Counted from the first letter of the stretch, positions 34,230-43,771 are shown. The stretch: DNA of 64,000 bases from Schistocephalus solidus (GCA_017591395.1 WEDG01000468.1:1-64000), one strand, 5' to 3'. The notes: generated by a model not told the origin, from the letters alone. A program made the numbers and translations.

Positions 34230-34962
34230 CTTTTTGCTCGTAGACCTGGCCGGTGAATGTGAAGAACGTCGAAAGACACAGTTCTAGGTGTTCGATGATA
34301 TGCGCTCGTTGGAGTTTTTGGTCGGTCTCGTCATATTTTTCCTGGAGAAAGCCGTCGATAGTATCGATAGCCAATGCGGTTGGGATAAAGGTAAATAACG
34401 AGATCACGTCAAATGAAACCATCACCTCGTCTGCCTCTACTTCAAGATGTTTGATGCGTGTTAATAACTCGTCTGCTGACTTCCCTGTCTACTTCGAATC
34501 CTTGGTTAGGAAACAAAGTCGCTGATAGAACCACTTTGACAGCCCAAAGGTTGGGGTGCCACGTGAGGAGCCGATGGGGCGTAGGAGCACTCCTGGCTTG
34601 TGAAACTTTGGCAAGCCGTAGAAGCGTGCCATCGCGGCATTAGTGGCTTTTGTGGCCAGCGCTTCTCTTCACGTGAGAGCTCCCACCTTCCTCAGCTGGT
34701 CGACTGTCTTGTTTATGCTGTTCACGAGATTTTTAAAGTCGCTAGTATTCAATGGCAGATAGAATTCCTTGTCCATAAAGAGGTTACTAAGTTTTGCTCC
34801 GAAGTCAGACTTATCCATGATGACAGTCGGGCGCGCTTTGTCTGCTGACAGGGTTACGATGTCCTCTATTTTTCGTATTTTAAGAAGTTCTCGTTCTTCT
34901 GCCTTTGAAATCGCTGCCTGACGTTGGCACTGGAGGAACAGATTTGCCACTTGTTGCCACAT
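34230..34962 (-). pseudogene. PLE-1 RT fingers and motif A
   Basis: 34962-34669 carries 'RKIEDIVTLSADKARPTVIM' and 'DKEFYLPLNTSDFKNLVNSI'. A second stretch near 34635-34560 reads 'ARFYGLPKFHKPGVLLRPIG'. The frame 34425-34165 gives 'EVMVSFDVISLFTFIPTALA' with the motif A Asp, then 'TFTGQVYEQKEG'. The frame breaks near 34660, again near 34500 (stop) and near 34225. All landmarks of the front half of a Penelope RT are present and in order. Confidence 0.75.
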
Positions 34963-35061
34963 GGCGTTTTTGCACTCTTCAACCGCATCGCACTTCTGGA
35001 GCGCCGACTCGAAGGATGCAATGAAGTCTTCGGGTCGAGCATCTTTCGTATTGAATTTGCG

Positions 35062-35559
35062 TCATAAAAATAGAACCGCTAGTTGTTGCTGAGTGAGCCG
35101 ATGGGAGGACAAGTTGTGAACCAGGACACCATTGGAGGAGGGTTGCTTTCTCGGACTGATTTGTTCCAATTTCCCAGATAGCTGGTCATTATGTGAATTA
35201 CGATGACGCTGTGCACTGTCTAGGATTGCCGTTTTGAGGGTTTCCAATTCATGCGTCGTAAAGATTGACTGGCAAGTCGAAGAATGTTGTTCAATCCTAC
35301 GGTGGTATTTGTTAATTCGGACGTGACAATATCGAATTAGCAACCTGATCATTCTCTTCTTGAAATCTGCCATCGTGCACTGGCATAGGCCAGTGTTCAC
35401 AGGCGGTCTATATGTGAGGTATTTCGGTAAGACGTTCTCGTCAAGACACCGGTGCAGGAATTTCAGCTGAGCGTATGTGGATGACTCTCGCTTCGCAAAA
35501 GCCTCCCATCTGCGTGCCAAGTGGATGGCTGTAAGCCCATAGCATAAATTCATATGCAT
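35062..35559 (-). pseudogene. PLE-1 N-terminal domain
   Basis: A 165-codon frame beginning ahead of 'LARRWEAFAKRESSTYAQLK', continuing with 'LHRCLDENVLPKYLTYRPPV', 'DFKKRMIRLLIRYCHVRINK' and 'FTTHELETLKTAIL'. This Arg/Lys-rich helical region precedes the RT in this lineage and is repeated in the short copy at 31955-32125. It shows no catalytic motif; nucleic-acid binding is plausible from its charge but is inference. The frame ends near 35062, after which the protein should continue in another frame towards 34962. Confidence 0.65.
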
Positions 35560-35714
35560 AAAGATTCGAGGTCCCGATATCTTATCGCGTTCATCTACCC
35601 GTTTGGATTGGCTGTACCCTCTTCTATCTTTCTTTCACGTTGCCGTATACGGGTTTCAATTTGCCATGTTGGTTGATGCATGTGTTATTTGAATAAATGG
35701 CCTCCGAAAAGTCT

Positions 35715-35862
35715 CCACCAACGGAGACCGGAATGGCTATTTCTGACTTATTTACCATCATCAGCCAGTTACACCCATTCCCAAGTGTGGATCACCTTGG
35801 ATTCCAACTCGCGACATTGGTTATTGAGGCGAACGCTCTACCATTTATCCGCGGGCCCATTG
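35715..35862 (-). repeat. tRNA-derived SINE (copy adjacent to PLE-1)
   Basis: Same family as 31268-31521: the body 'agaccggaatggctatttct' leads to 'catcatcagccagttacacc', then a B-box remnant 'cttggattccaactcgcgac' and an A-box remnant at 35837-35857, all reading on the minus strand. Substitutions in the B box suggest it is old. Confidence 0.7.
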
Positions 35863-35879
35863 ATTTGTCGGTTGCGAAC

Positions 35880-36168
35880 GGGAAAATGATGATAACGTGT
35901 GGCTCCCCGATCTGCTTAAGGAACATGTATGTTCCATAGTGCCCTGGAGCTCGCTTTGGAGCCCTCGCAGGCGGTCACATAGTGACGTGTAGCATATGTT
36001 GATAAGGTGGAACCGACATAGACAAGGGAGACCGGGAATAGCCATTTCTGGCTTATTAACCGTCATCAGCCAGTCATACCCAATCCCAAGTTTGGACCAC
36101 CTGGGATTCGCACCCGCGGCCTTTGGTAATTGAGTCGAACGTCCTGCCATTGAGCTACGGGCTCGTAG
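35880..36168 (-). repeat. tRNA-derived SINE, long unit
   Basis: Contains the tail 'gtgtggctccccgatctgct' (35897-35916), the middle 'gacgtgtagcatatgttgat' (35983-36002), the body 'catcagccagtcatacccaa', a B box 'gggattcgcacccgcggcc' and an A box region 'ctgccattgagctacgggct' (minus sense). It lies head-to-tail after the preceding SINE. The middle matches 31341-31400, showing the full body is about 210 bases. Confidence 0.8.
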
Positions 36169-36384
36169 TTTAGTCGTTTGCCTGCTTCAGTCAGAGGCGG
36201 CCCACTTAAAGTCATACGAGCATCGACATCAGCGAGCACTCTTGGTACCCGCTTATTATTCTCTCGTAGCCACGCGATTTCTAACGCAAATATAACTAGG
36301 CCAATCAGGAGCCACGTGTAGGATCAACTCATTAATGGACAAATACTGCGCGCGGCTTGCTATTAACTGGCTATATACCCCAAA

Positions 36385-38410
36385 GGGGTTTAGGGGTACT
36401 AGTTATGGGTAGCACAACACAGATAGCATTTGGTTGCAACTGCGATGAAGCGGCCATCTGGTGAGAATGGACGACGAGCGGCTACCCAAACGAGTTTTCT
36501 ACGGAGAGATAGCTACGGGTGCTCGCCGACAGGGAGGTCAAAATGACGCTACAAGGACGCTCTGAAGAAATCGCTATAGCAACTGAAATTCAACTCGGCG
36601 ACCTGGGAGGACCTCGCCCAGGATAGACCGGCATGGAGAAGATCAGTGAAGACTGGTTCACCAATCTATGAGGCCAACCGGATCGCCGTCGCCAAGGTCA
36701 AAAGAGTGGCACGAAAGTCACCAGCGCCCCGGACCAACACCGTCGACGCCCAGGCCCTGCCAACATACCCACGCTGTCGACGCATCTTCCGCCCGCGAAT
36801 CGGCCTGGTTGGACATCTTCGGACGCAATGCACCAACAATCGGACAATTCCAACTTCTAAGTCTAATTCTGCCAATCCTCCTTCAGACTCCCCACCCTCA
36901 CTCTTGGCATAAATTCCATTACTCCCACCATCATAGAGACCACATCCCTCTACTCATCGCCTGTTACCCCCACCACCGCAACCACCACCGCCTTCGCCTT
37001 CACTACCACCACCACCACCACCACCACCACCACCAGCAGCAGCGATGTGGACTCTCTCCTAAACTGTCCTCAATGTGACCGCACTTGCGAATCCATCGTA
37101 CAGAGACTGGTGAACCAGTGCCTGGAGCAACAACACACAGCAGAGATCGTCACCTCTACTGTCCTCACTGTCCTCGCGCATTCACTCGTCGTACGGGCCT
37201 ATTCGGTCAGATGCGCATCCATGACAGCGGACTTCACCGCAATGCCGACAACACCGATACACCATGCACAGCCGCCACTCCTGCAATTCTTACCGCCACT
37301 GCCACTCCCACTACCATGAATGATATTCCCCCAGCCTCTACCTGCACCTGCATCTTCAACTCACGCATCGGCCTGGTCGGTCACCTGCGAATCCATCGCA
37401 CGGAGGCTGGTGAACCAGTGCCTGGGGCTCCGACATACAGTCGACGCGATCGCCTCCACTGCCCTCACTGCTCCCGCACATTTACACACTGCATGGGCCT
37501 ATTAGGACACAGGCGCCTCCACGAAAACCTGCGGTAAACCACCGGAGGCTAAGCCACATCAGCGCACACCATCTACACAAATACATAGACAACACCCTCA
37601 CAATCATCATATTGTACCTGATAAAATCACGGTTTCTTAGAAACCGTGGCTTGCAAGGCTGCCAATCTGACGCTTACACCAGACCACGCCGTTGGCCGAG
37701 TGTAGGTGCTGTGTGTGTCGAGTGGCTAACCAGTGGACTGGGAGACAGACGGCAATGGCTCCTCCATATCCCTTGAGTAAGTAAATCCTGGTGTGTACGT
37801 TATGGGGGCCAGGTCATGCTGTGGCATGTGAAGACGGGTACGCCGACCCGTCTGCCAATACGCCCACTCCCACATCAGAAAACTGACTGGCTCGGATGGT
37901 GGTCTGATTGTGGGGGTGGGTGATAGAGAGAGGTCAAAAACTTAGCGCATTTTCCTCACTATAAACAATCTGACGCGCTTGAAACTATCACGGTGCGCGA
38001 AACGCCGTGGCTTGGAAGGCTGCCAACTGACGGGATAACTCGGACCGCGTGGTCAGCCCAATGTGTGTTTTGTGTGGAGTGGCTGACTGGCGGACTGAGA
38101 GCCAGGCTGCAATGGCTCCTTCTTAATGTGGCCTTTATGGCACTCCCACTCCGTGGGATCCGAGTAAGGTGTGATTGTATGCCCAGGGGCGGCTCCAGCC
38201 ACGCCAGCCACCTGCGCCCTCTCCCATCTCCAGTCTTCTTGACTCTGTTGTGACACTGGGCTCAGGTGGGGGAGGAGGAGAGAATGCGGTAGCTGCAGCG
38301 CAAGGCTCCAATCATTTAAAACTAATTCACGCACAAGTCACCGTCCCTGCATCAACTGGTTTGGAGCGTACGGTGGACGTTGTCGAAATCGACGGTTGAA
38401 TTGTCACGTC
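36385..38410 (+). mobile_element. RTE-ZnF derivative: 5' start joined to C-terminal zinc-finger part
   Basis: Starts with 'aggggtactagttatgggta' and 'agatagcatttggt' (36385-36434), identical in kind to the 5' start at 15598-15644. It then switches at about 36435 to 'gcaactgcgatgaagcggcc', equivalent to 10905 in the long copy. The whole endonuclease and RT are therefore missing while the RT tail, all finger modules and the 3'UTR (37540-38410) remain. 'LR*SGHLVRM' near 36445 has a stop for Trp. This resembles a non-autonomous derivative rather than a random fragment, because both ends are kept. Confidence 0.75.
36646..37537 (+). pseudogene. RTE-ZnF zinc-finger protein region
   Basis: Two overlapping frames carry the fingers. 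In 36646-36912: 'YEANRIAVAKVKRVARKS' (end of RT) and a first finger 'YPRCRRIFRPRIGLVGHLR' whose first Cys is Tyr. A Pro/His/Thr-rich spacer with a CAC run (36990-37035) follows, then 'NCPQCDRT' in 37047-37319. The frame 37085-37537 (150 codons) contains 'YCPHCPRAFTRRTGLFGQMR' (first zinc His changed to Gln), 'CTCIFNSRIGLVGHLRIH', 'EAGEPVPGAPTYSRRDR' and 'HCPHCSRTFTHCMGLLGHRR', ending 'LHENLR'. At least one frameshift, near 37080, separates the two. Confidence 0.75.
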
Positions 38411-38446
38411 ATATACCCCCAGAATAAAGTGTGACCTCTCAGTTTT

Positions 38447-39330
38447 ATTGCGCTGCCTTTATATGCCGACGATATGGTTGTTGGCCATCCTCATAAAAAT
38501 CAGACTTATCTCCAGTCTCTGAAGGATGGCCTGGACCATGTCTCAGCATGGTAGTCAGATAATGCTCTTAAACTCAACCATGAGATATCTTTCCAATGTG
38601 TTTTTCACCGGTGTCCCCCTCCTTTTTCGGAATCCTCAACCGTCCTTCCGGTACCTTGGCGTTACTCTGCCATCCCATCTTTTATTCTCCCTGCATATTG
38701 ATACTCTCTTTACTAAAATTCGTAAACTTCTATATTATATCCGTCGTTTACGTCCCTATAATACACCTCAAGCCCATATCTGGCGATTTAGATAGGCATG
38801 TATTATTCCCCTCATCCTTTATTGTTCTCGCGTGATTTTTTCCAGTCTTTGCTTAGCAAGGAATTGTTGATTTCAAAACGTATCCTCCGCATGCTCTCTT
38901 CTGCTGCCGGTGGTTCGTATATATTTTTCGTTGATTTTCTAACAAAATGGCACTTCACAAGAGTCAAGCAGTTTGCTGGGCGCATTCTTGATGGAGTTAC
39001 CTATCCCTTCCACTCTGAGCTGATTGTCGTGAAGTCTTCCCGTCCCATGCTCCGAGGCTTTCGTGATATAGCTTGCCACGCATTGGCATATCAGCGCTCT
39101 GTTTTGCCATTTCTAGCACGCTACCTTACGTGTGAAGAGACTGAAATACAGAAGCTGAGATTGGAACTATCTCCCCACTAGATGTCCATTTTTGACTCTT
39201 TGATTCTTGCATAGTATGTTAACTTATCCCATTCTCTTACTGAATGGAGCCATTTCTTTTTTTGCTGAAACTTTTGAATGATACTTCAAAGTAAAGCGTA
39301 TTCCTTTCTCCATCGCAACCAACTAATGCA
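38447..39330 (+). pseudogene. LINE-C reverse transcriptase C-terminal half
   Basis: Starts at 'IALPLYADDMVVGHPHK' (38447-38500; the YADD catalytic box is motif C), then 'LKDGLDHVSAW' and a stop. 38526-38795 has 'NPQPSFRYLGVTLPSHLLFS', the typical 'F.YLGV.L' segment, and 'FTKIRKLLYYIRRL'. 38798-39181 (127 codons) ends with 'GFRDIACHALAYQRSVLPFL' and 'CEETEIQKLRLELSPH'. Stop codons and frame changes show a dead 5'-truncated copy. The RT differs clearly from LINE-A and LINE-B. The 3' end is placed around 39330 by eye. Confidence 0.65.
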
Positions 39331-39339
39331 GGATCCGAC

Positions 39340-39660
39340 AGTCTAATGTGCTCAGGAACGCAGGGCTAAGTAAATTTCTGGGCGTCCAGCCTCCGAGCAT
39401 AAGGCATGCATCTCGGTGAGTCGGAAGTGCTTATATGCCCTCCTCGCGAGAAGGCATGGGACTAGGAATGCAGTAAAAGCAAATACTCCCGCTTTATACC
39501 CTTAGCATTAGCCTTAACGGTAACCCTAACCCTAAACTTGATCCAAAACCTAATTTCCGTAGAATTTAGCGCAAAGCTACCTGTATCACGGGTGGTCTAT
39601 GTCCTGCTGGGGGGAGTCGCACATAATCACTCCCTACCTTTCCGCGTATTGATCATTGGT
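39340..39660. repeat. Unclassified interspersed repeat R1 (copy 2)
   Basis: The segment 39480-39620 ('gccttaacggtaaccctaac', then 'cgtagaatttagcgcaaagc' and 'tacctgtatcacgggtgg') parallels 19150-19250. It contains two TAACCC units, too few to be telomeric. The left border is uncertain. Confidence 0.45.
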
Positions 39661-40409
39661 TGCTATGTGCTCGGGCAAGAAAGTTTTAAACTGGGCATTT
39701 AAGGCTCCATGGCATGGACAGTTCTATTGCTGAGTTCAGATCCGCAATGAGCGACTACCAAGTTAGCAATATATGCCCCAATAACTGGTTAAGTACTCTT
39801 TAACCCTTTAGTTATATAATGACAATCTAGGTCCAATAGAAAATATAAAGCCTTGACTGCCCACCTTTGTTGGATGGACACTCACCGATCCGTTTGAAGA
39901 CTCGCTTATCCCATTCTGGCTTGGAGTATAACGCACCAAGAGACTGACAGGTTGTTTAGGTGGATTAAAGACTCACTTTTGGCGCGGGCCCAGGATGGGG
40001 TCGGAGCTTTCGGTGAAGATGCTGGTGCCCCCCTTCCACTTAAACGCTGACGTCCGTCCCCGCTGCGACCACCATCGCATATCGTATCGTGTCTCCCGCT
40101 CAACATCAGCATCCCTTTGTCCCGACCCTGCAGGTGCCCACAGCTGCACTCCCACTCCCCCACTCCATATCGGACCTGTCTGCATGTAACGTTTTCTTCC
40201 TTATTTTCGATTTTACCCTTTCATAAATTTAGATCCTTCTTATTATTAGAACCCATTTCCTAAATTTCTGTAATTTCTTCTAATGAACGTTGCATTCGCG
40301 CGATCAGCATGGTGCTTAGCGACCCTGTCCAGTACTCGTACCAACTAATAACGACTACAGGTGCGTTACCCGCCCAAGTGTGTTTGCGTGCGTGCCAACA
40401 TGGACGTCT
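39661..40409. other. Unassigned sequence
   Basis: Frames at 39906-40163 (-), 39973-40185 (-) and 39995-40189 (+) overlap across a GC-rich patch (39970-40180) without any protein motif. Confidence 0.4.
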
Positions 40410-40669
40410 TCGGCCGCTACAGGGGCTCACTCTCGAGCCTCACCAGCAGCCGCACCGCGTTGGACTTCGAATAAACAGGTTGCGGGTTCGAGCTGACTGC
40501 AGACGACAAATTAGTCGGAACTGGCGATTCCTGTCACCCTTGTCTTTGTTGGTAATGTTCTCCTGCCTATAATACTAGCCGTGGTGCTGCTACTGACGCG
40601 GCTCGCGAGTAAGCCCCCAGATGGAGCGGGACAAGTGAGGTCCGTAACTGATTGGTGAGAGCCCGGCCA
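40410..40669 (+). repeat. SINE (plus orientation), degraded head
   Basis: A B-box-like 'gttgcgggttcgagctgact' (40487-40506) is followed by the body 'cacccttgtctttgttggta', then a segment resembling 41500-41610 ('agtaagcccccagatggagc', 'gacaagtgaggtccgtaact'). The A box is eroded. It abuts the 25-bp minisatellite. Confidence 0.6.
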
Positions 40670-40809
40670 CCAATATTAATATTCCCGATCAAAACCAATA
40701 TTAATATTCCCGATCAAAACCTGCAAGATAACCACCAATATTAATATTCCCGATCAAAACCAATATTAATATTCCCGATCAAAACCAATATTAATATTCC
40801 CGATCAAAA
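40670..40809 (+). repeat. 25-bp minisatellite, five units in a 2+3 arrangement
   Basis: The unit is CCAATATTAATATTCCCGAT followed by CAAAA (25 bp). Identical units lie at 40670-40694, 40695-40719, 40735-40759, 40760-40784 and 40785-40809. After the second unit a 15-base spacer 'cctgcaagataacca' occurs, and after the fifth its near copy 'cctgaaagataacg'. So the whole is a higher-order repeat of (unit)n plus spacer. Each unit contains the palindrome AATATTAATATT. It sits between two SINE units. Confidence 0.95.
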
Positions 40810-40824
40810 CCTGAAAGATAACGA

Positions 40825-41010
40825 GTCCGTGATTCAATAGTTATAGCGTTGGGCTTTTAATCAACAGGGTGTGGCTTCCAGCCTCGAGTGGAGCAACATC
40901 TGAATTTGTGAATGATTGGTTGACGACGGTCAATAAGTAAAAAAGGCCATTCCATTCTCCATTGGCTTTGTCAGTAATGGTCTCCTGACTAATTTAGCTG
41001 TTCAGGTCAC
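40825..41010 (+). repeat. tRNA-derived SINE (plus orientation)
   Basis: Head 'gagtccgtgattcaatagtt' with 'atagcgttgggcttttaatc' (A box and anticodon region), then an eroded B box 'gtggcttccagcctcgagtg', the body 'gattggttgacgacggtcaa', 'aaaggccattccattctcca', 'ttggctttgtcagtaatggt'. Same architecture as the other SINEs in the window but on the opposite strand. Confidence 0.7.
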
Positions 41011-41187
41011 GAATTTTCATTTAGACAGTTGAGGCCGCAATTTCCACGTGGCATATATGTGGGGTCGTTATCGTTAAGCCAATGGCAGCAGATGGGCAAA
41101 ATCGCTCATGTTGTATTACTGTTTTAACATGTAATTTTCATAGGCAAATGTTGATAAAGAGAGAGAGAGTCAAGATAACCGAAAAAG

Positions 41188-41262
41188 TGATCGCTGGAAC
41201 AAGAAGTTTATTGGCCTGGTGTTTCGAACTCTCGCTCGAACCCATCATCAGACAAATCACAG
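41188..41262 (-). ncRNA. PLE-3 terminal motif with hammerhead-like core, minus strand
   Basis: The reverse complement reads 'CTGATGATGGGTTCGAGCGA', 'GAGTTCGAAACACCAGGCC', 'AATAAACTTCTTGTTCCAGC', then 'GATC'. Order and spacing match 25411-25470. The CTGATGA and GAAA boxes are intact and GGGTTC/GAGTTC can pair with wobbles, but helix III is weaker (CAC against ACT) and stem I is not evident. It is an isolated end of a PLE-3 copy with no coding part next to it. Confidence 0.5.
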
Positions 41263-41284
41263 ATTAACAATGCCGGCATAAAAA

Positions 41285-41424
41285 GGAAGACTGAAACAGC
41301 CATGTCTGGCTCATTAGCCGTTATAACCCAGTCATACCAACCCCAGGTGGTATAACACCAGATGCTCGAACTCGCGACCTGCTGATTAGAAGTCTAACGC
41401 TCTAACCATGGCATTGAGTTCGGG
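41285..41424 (-). repeat. tRNA-derived SINE
   Basis: On the minus strand 'atggttagagcgttagactt' (A box and beyond) and 'ggtcgcgagttcgagcatct' (B box) head a unit whose body 'catgtctggctcattagccg' (plus strand) matches the other SINEs. Confidence 0.7.
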
Positions 41425-41750
41425 TTTGGTATGGCTGGCTGATTAAGGCTAGTGAGCCCCTAATGGCCATTCAAGTCTCCCTTGTCTTTGTCAGCATTTC
41501 GCACCTGCCTTTACTACTATTAGCCACTGTACGGCTACTGGCGGGGCTCAAGAGTGTGCCCCAAGGCAGAACGGGATGATTGAGTTCCGTTAGCTATTGG
41601 TGAACGTTCGTCAACGAGGTTTGAACCCACGACCTGTTGAGTAGAAGTCTACTGCTCTAACCATGGCGTCGAGTTCAGGTGGGGTATGACTGGCTGATGA
41701 AGGCAAGTGAGCCCCTAATGGCCACTTCCGGTCTCCTAAGTCTTTGTCAG
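41425..41750. repeat. Mixed-orientation SINE pieces
   Basis: A plus-orientation body (41427-41612: 'ggtatggctggctgattaag', 'aagtctcccttgtctttgtc', 'gggctcaagagtgtgcccca') is followed by a minus-orientation tRNA-like head (41622-41690, with 'aggtttgaacccacgacctg'). Another plus body start follows (41691-41745). The head/body alternation repeats the arrangement at 41348-41600, suggesting a dimer or a repeated template switch. Confidence 0.6.
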
Positions 41751-42397
41751 CATTTTGCACGTGTCAGACTTTTCAGAGGTTCATCAATCGTGTCTTGCGT
41801 GGTCTGCCTTTTGTTTACGCCTACATAGATGACCTCTTGGTGGCTAGTCGGAGTGCTGAAGAGCATAAGGGACATCTTCCCTTTGTGTTTGACCACCTCG
41901 AAAAGTATGGTGTCATCATCAACCCCTCAAAGTGCATTATTGGTGTGCCTTCACTCGACTCTCTTGGTCACCATGTCGACTCCGATGGCTTGCATCCTCT
42001 GCCCTCCAAGTTAAATGCCATTCGCGAGTTTCCTCCACCATCTTCCAAGCGTCAGTTGCAACTTTTCCTGGGCATGGTCACTTTTTACCATCGGTTCCTC
42101 CCGAAATGTGCTGACCTCATGCTACTGCTCACCAACATTCTGTCCAGTCCCAAGGGTCCCATCGAGCTTACTGGTGAGGCACGGACCGCTTTTAAAAAGG
42201 TAAACGTTTCCCTTGCTGATGCCACATTGCTCGCGCATCCCGCACCCGAAGTTCAGTTGTCCCTGATGGTAGGTGCTTCGACCGTAGCCGTCGGTGCAGT
42301 CTTGCAACAACACCTTGTGGGTTCGAATCGACCGTTGGCCTTTTTCTCCGAGAAACGTTTTGCCAGCGGAGACGCGCTACAGTACATTTGGTCGTGA
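41744..42397 (+). pseudogene. Gypsy RT palm-thumb and RNase H start
   Basis: A 217-codon open frame; the first few residues come from the SINE. 'FVYAYIDDLLVASRSAEEHK' has the YIDD box with catalytic Asp29 and Asp30. 'FLGMVTFYHRFLPKCADLML' is the Gypsy thumb signature. 'AVGAVLQQHLVGSNRPLAFF' around residues 185-205 starts RNase H. The frame ends at 42397 by frameshift; RNase H continues in another phase with 'FGRELVAFYLAVKH' (about 42383-42430) and 'EGRDFTIFTEHKLLTFAL'. Confidence 0.85.
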
Positions 42398-43057
42398 ACT
42401 TGTCGCTTTTTACCTCGCTGTGAAGCATTAATGACATTTCCTTGAAGGTCGGGACTTCACTATTTTCACGGAACACAAGCTTCTGACCTTTGCTCTTTCG
42501 TTCCCATTCCGACAAGTGCAACCCGAGAGAGATTGCCCACCTGGAAGACATCTCACAATTCACCACCGACATCCGCCACATTGATGACACGAAGAATGGG
42601 GTAGTCAACATGCTTTCCAGACACTCCCTATCTGCTGTCCAGCTATCACAAGGGACCGACCTTGCTGCTCTGGCTGCTGAACAACGACGAGTCAGTTGTC
42701 CTGGCGACGAGTCAGTTAGCGGTCTCCAGCTAGCGAACGTTCCACTCACTACCGGGACTGGCACCATCCTCTGTGATGTGTGGACTCCTTTTCACTGCCC
42801 TTTCATGCCCGCCTTGATTTGTCGAGCTGTGTTTCACACTCTTCATTGACTCTCCCACCCTTATAGGCGAGCCTCACAAAAGCTCCTCGTGGAAAGGTTC
42901 GTCTGACCTGGCATGAACAAGGATGTCAAAGCTTGGGCATGGTTGTGTCTGAGTTGTCAGTGGAACAAGGTGCGGCGCCACAACAAGTCCCTGCGTGGCC
43001 CCTTCCCAAGCCATGATGCATGGTTCATCAATGTGTCTCTAGATGTCGTAGGCCTTC
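41752..43057 (+). mobile_element. Gypsy-like LTR retrotransposon, 3' half of pol (RT palm, RNase H, integrase start)
   Basis: The coding order RT palm - RNase H - integrase zinc domain identifies Ty3/Gypsy pol. It starts inside RT at 'QTFQRFINRVLRGL' directly after a SINE. It ends inside integrase ('DAWFINVSLDVVG', about 43014-43052), where the sequence turns into the opposite-strand half of a similar element. No LTR is visible on either side. Confidence 0.85.
42490..43057 (+). pseudogene. Gypsy RNase H end and integrase N-terminal zinc domain
   Basis: 42490-42849 includes 'REIAHLEDISQFTTDIRHID' and 'NMLSRHSLSAVQL', the RNase H to integrase connection. After a stop at 42849, 42913-43052 continues 'MNKDVKAWAWLCLSCQWNKV', where the C-x2-C of the HHCC zinc-binding domain is kept, then 'DAWFINVSLDVVG' at the start of the catalytic core. 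The catalytic DDE residues are missing. Confidence 0.75.
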
Positions 43058-43098
43058 TCGAGGCAGTCAAAAACCAAGGCAAGATGTCCCTTATGCTC

Positions 43099-43377
43099 TT
43101 AAGCACTCCGAATAGCCACCAAGAGGTCATATATGAAGGCGTAAACAAAAGGCAGACCACGCAAGACACGATTGACGAACCTCTGAAAAGTCTGGACAGC
43201 AGTACGTAGACCGAAGGGCATGCGGATGAACTCAAACAGTCCAAAAGGTGTAGTATGAGCAGTTTTGGGGATGACTTCAGGGGTGACAGGAATCTGATAG
43301 AATGCGCGTACCAGGTCAATCTTTGAGAAAACCACTTTGCCAAAAAGGGTTAAATCGAAATCCTGAAGATGAAGCAC
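43099..43377 (-). pseudogene. Gypsy RT fingers-palm with altered YIDD
   Basis: 'VVFSKIDLVRAFYQIPVTPE' is motif A (Asp kept), 'TTPFGLFEFIRMPFGLRTA' is motif B, and 'GLPFVYAFIYDLLVAIRSA' is motif C where the first Asp of YIDD is Tyr, so this copy cannot be active. A stop immediately follows, at the place where the plus half reads EEHKGH. Confidence 0.85.
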
Positions 43378-43771
43378 TGGATACCGATCGGGAATAGTGA
43401 GGTTGTTGAGGGCACGGTAATCGCCACAGGGTCACCAGTCACCCCGATGTTGCCTTGGGTACCATATGCAAAAATGGCGCCCAGGGGCTCTCGGATGGTC
43501 GAATGACGCCCAGTTGTAGCATATGTTCGAATTCTGCTTAAGCAACTCGCAGGTGCGCAAGCACCAGTCGTCTAGGACGAGCGATAGCAGGAGGAGCCGA
43601 GGTACGGATGTGGTGCACAACATCGTGTTTAACCTAGCCGCTGTGAAACTGGTGGTTGGTGATGTTCGTATATAGAAGTACAAGCGCCCGATAAGGACAG
43701 GGAATATCTGTAAAGGGAGTTAATCCTCGAACAGATAGACCGGTAGCGCGATCAAGTAGACTGGAACGCCG

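Larger units (their letters stand above)
32900..35575 (-). mobile_element. PLE-1 Penelope-like retroelement, nearly full length
   Basis: From right to left it contains an N-terminal domain (35559-35062), RT fingers (34962-34669), motif A and middle (34425-34230), palm with YVDD (34217-33675), and GIY-YIG endonuclease with C-terminal tail (33678 to about 32900). Penelope-like elements encode one polyprotein in this order. Here it is broken by at least three frameshifts, so it is a recent but dead copy. The left end is defined by the LINE-A tail, the right end by a SINE at 35715. No convincing pseudo-LTR was found at either side. Confidence 0.85.

Noticed and set aside
36646..37537. Host C2H2 zinc-finger transcription factor
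   Set aside because: The same fingers follow an RT at 11110-11905 and share the element's 3'UTR; finger residues are mutated and frames broken.
39510..39540. Telomeric repeat (TAACCC)
   Set aside because: Only about two units, embedded in repeat R1 which recurs at 19150.
40670..40809. Possible CRISPR array
   Set aside because: Units are directly adjacent without unique spacers, the context is eukaryotic SINEs, and the two spacers are near copies of each other.
42192..42767. 191-codon minus-strand open frame
   Set aside because: Exactly antisense to Gypsy RT/RNase H with clear motifs on plus; no motif on minus.
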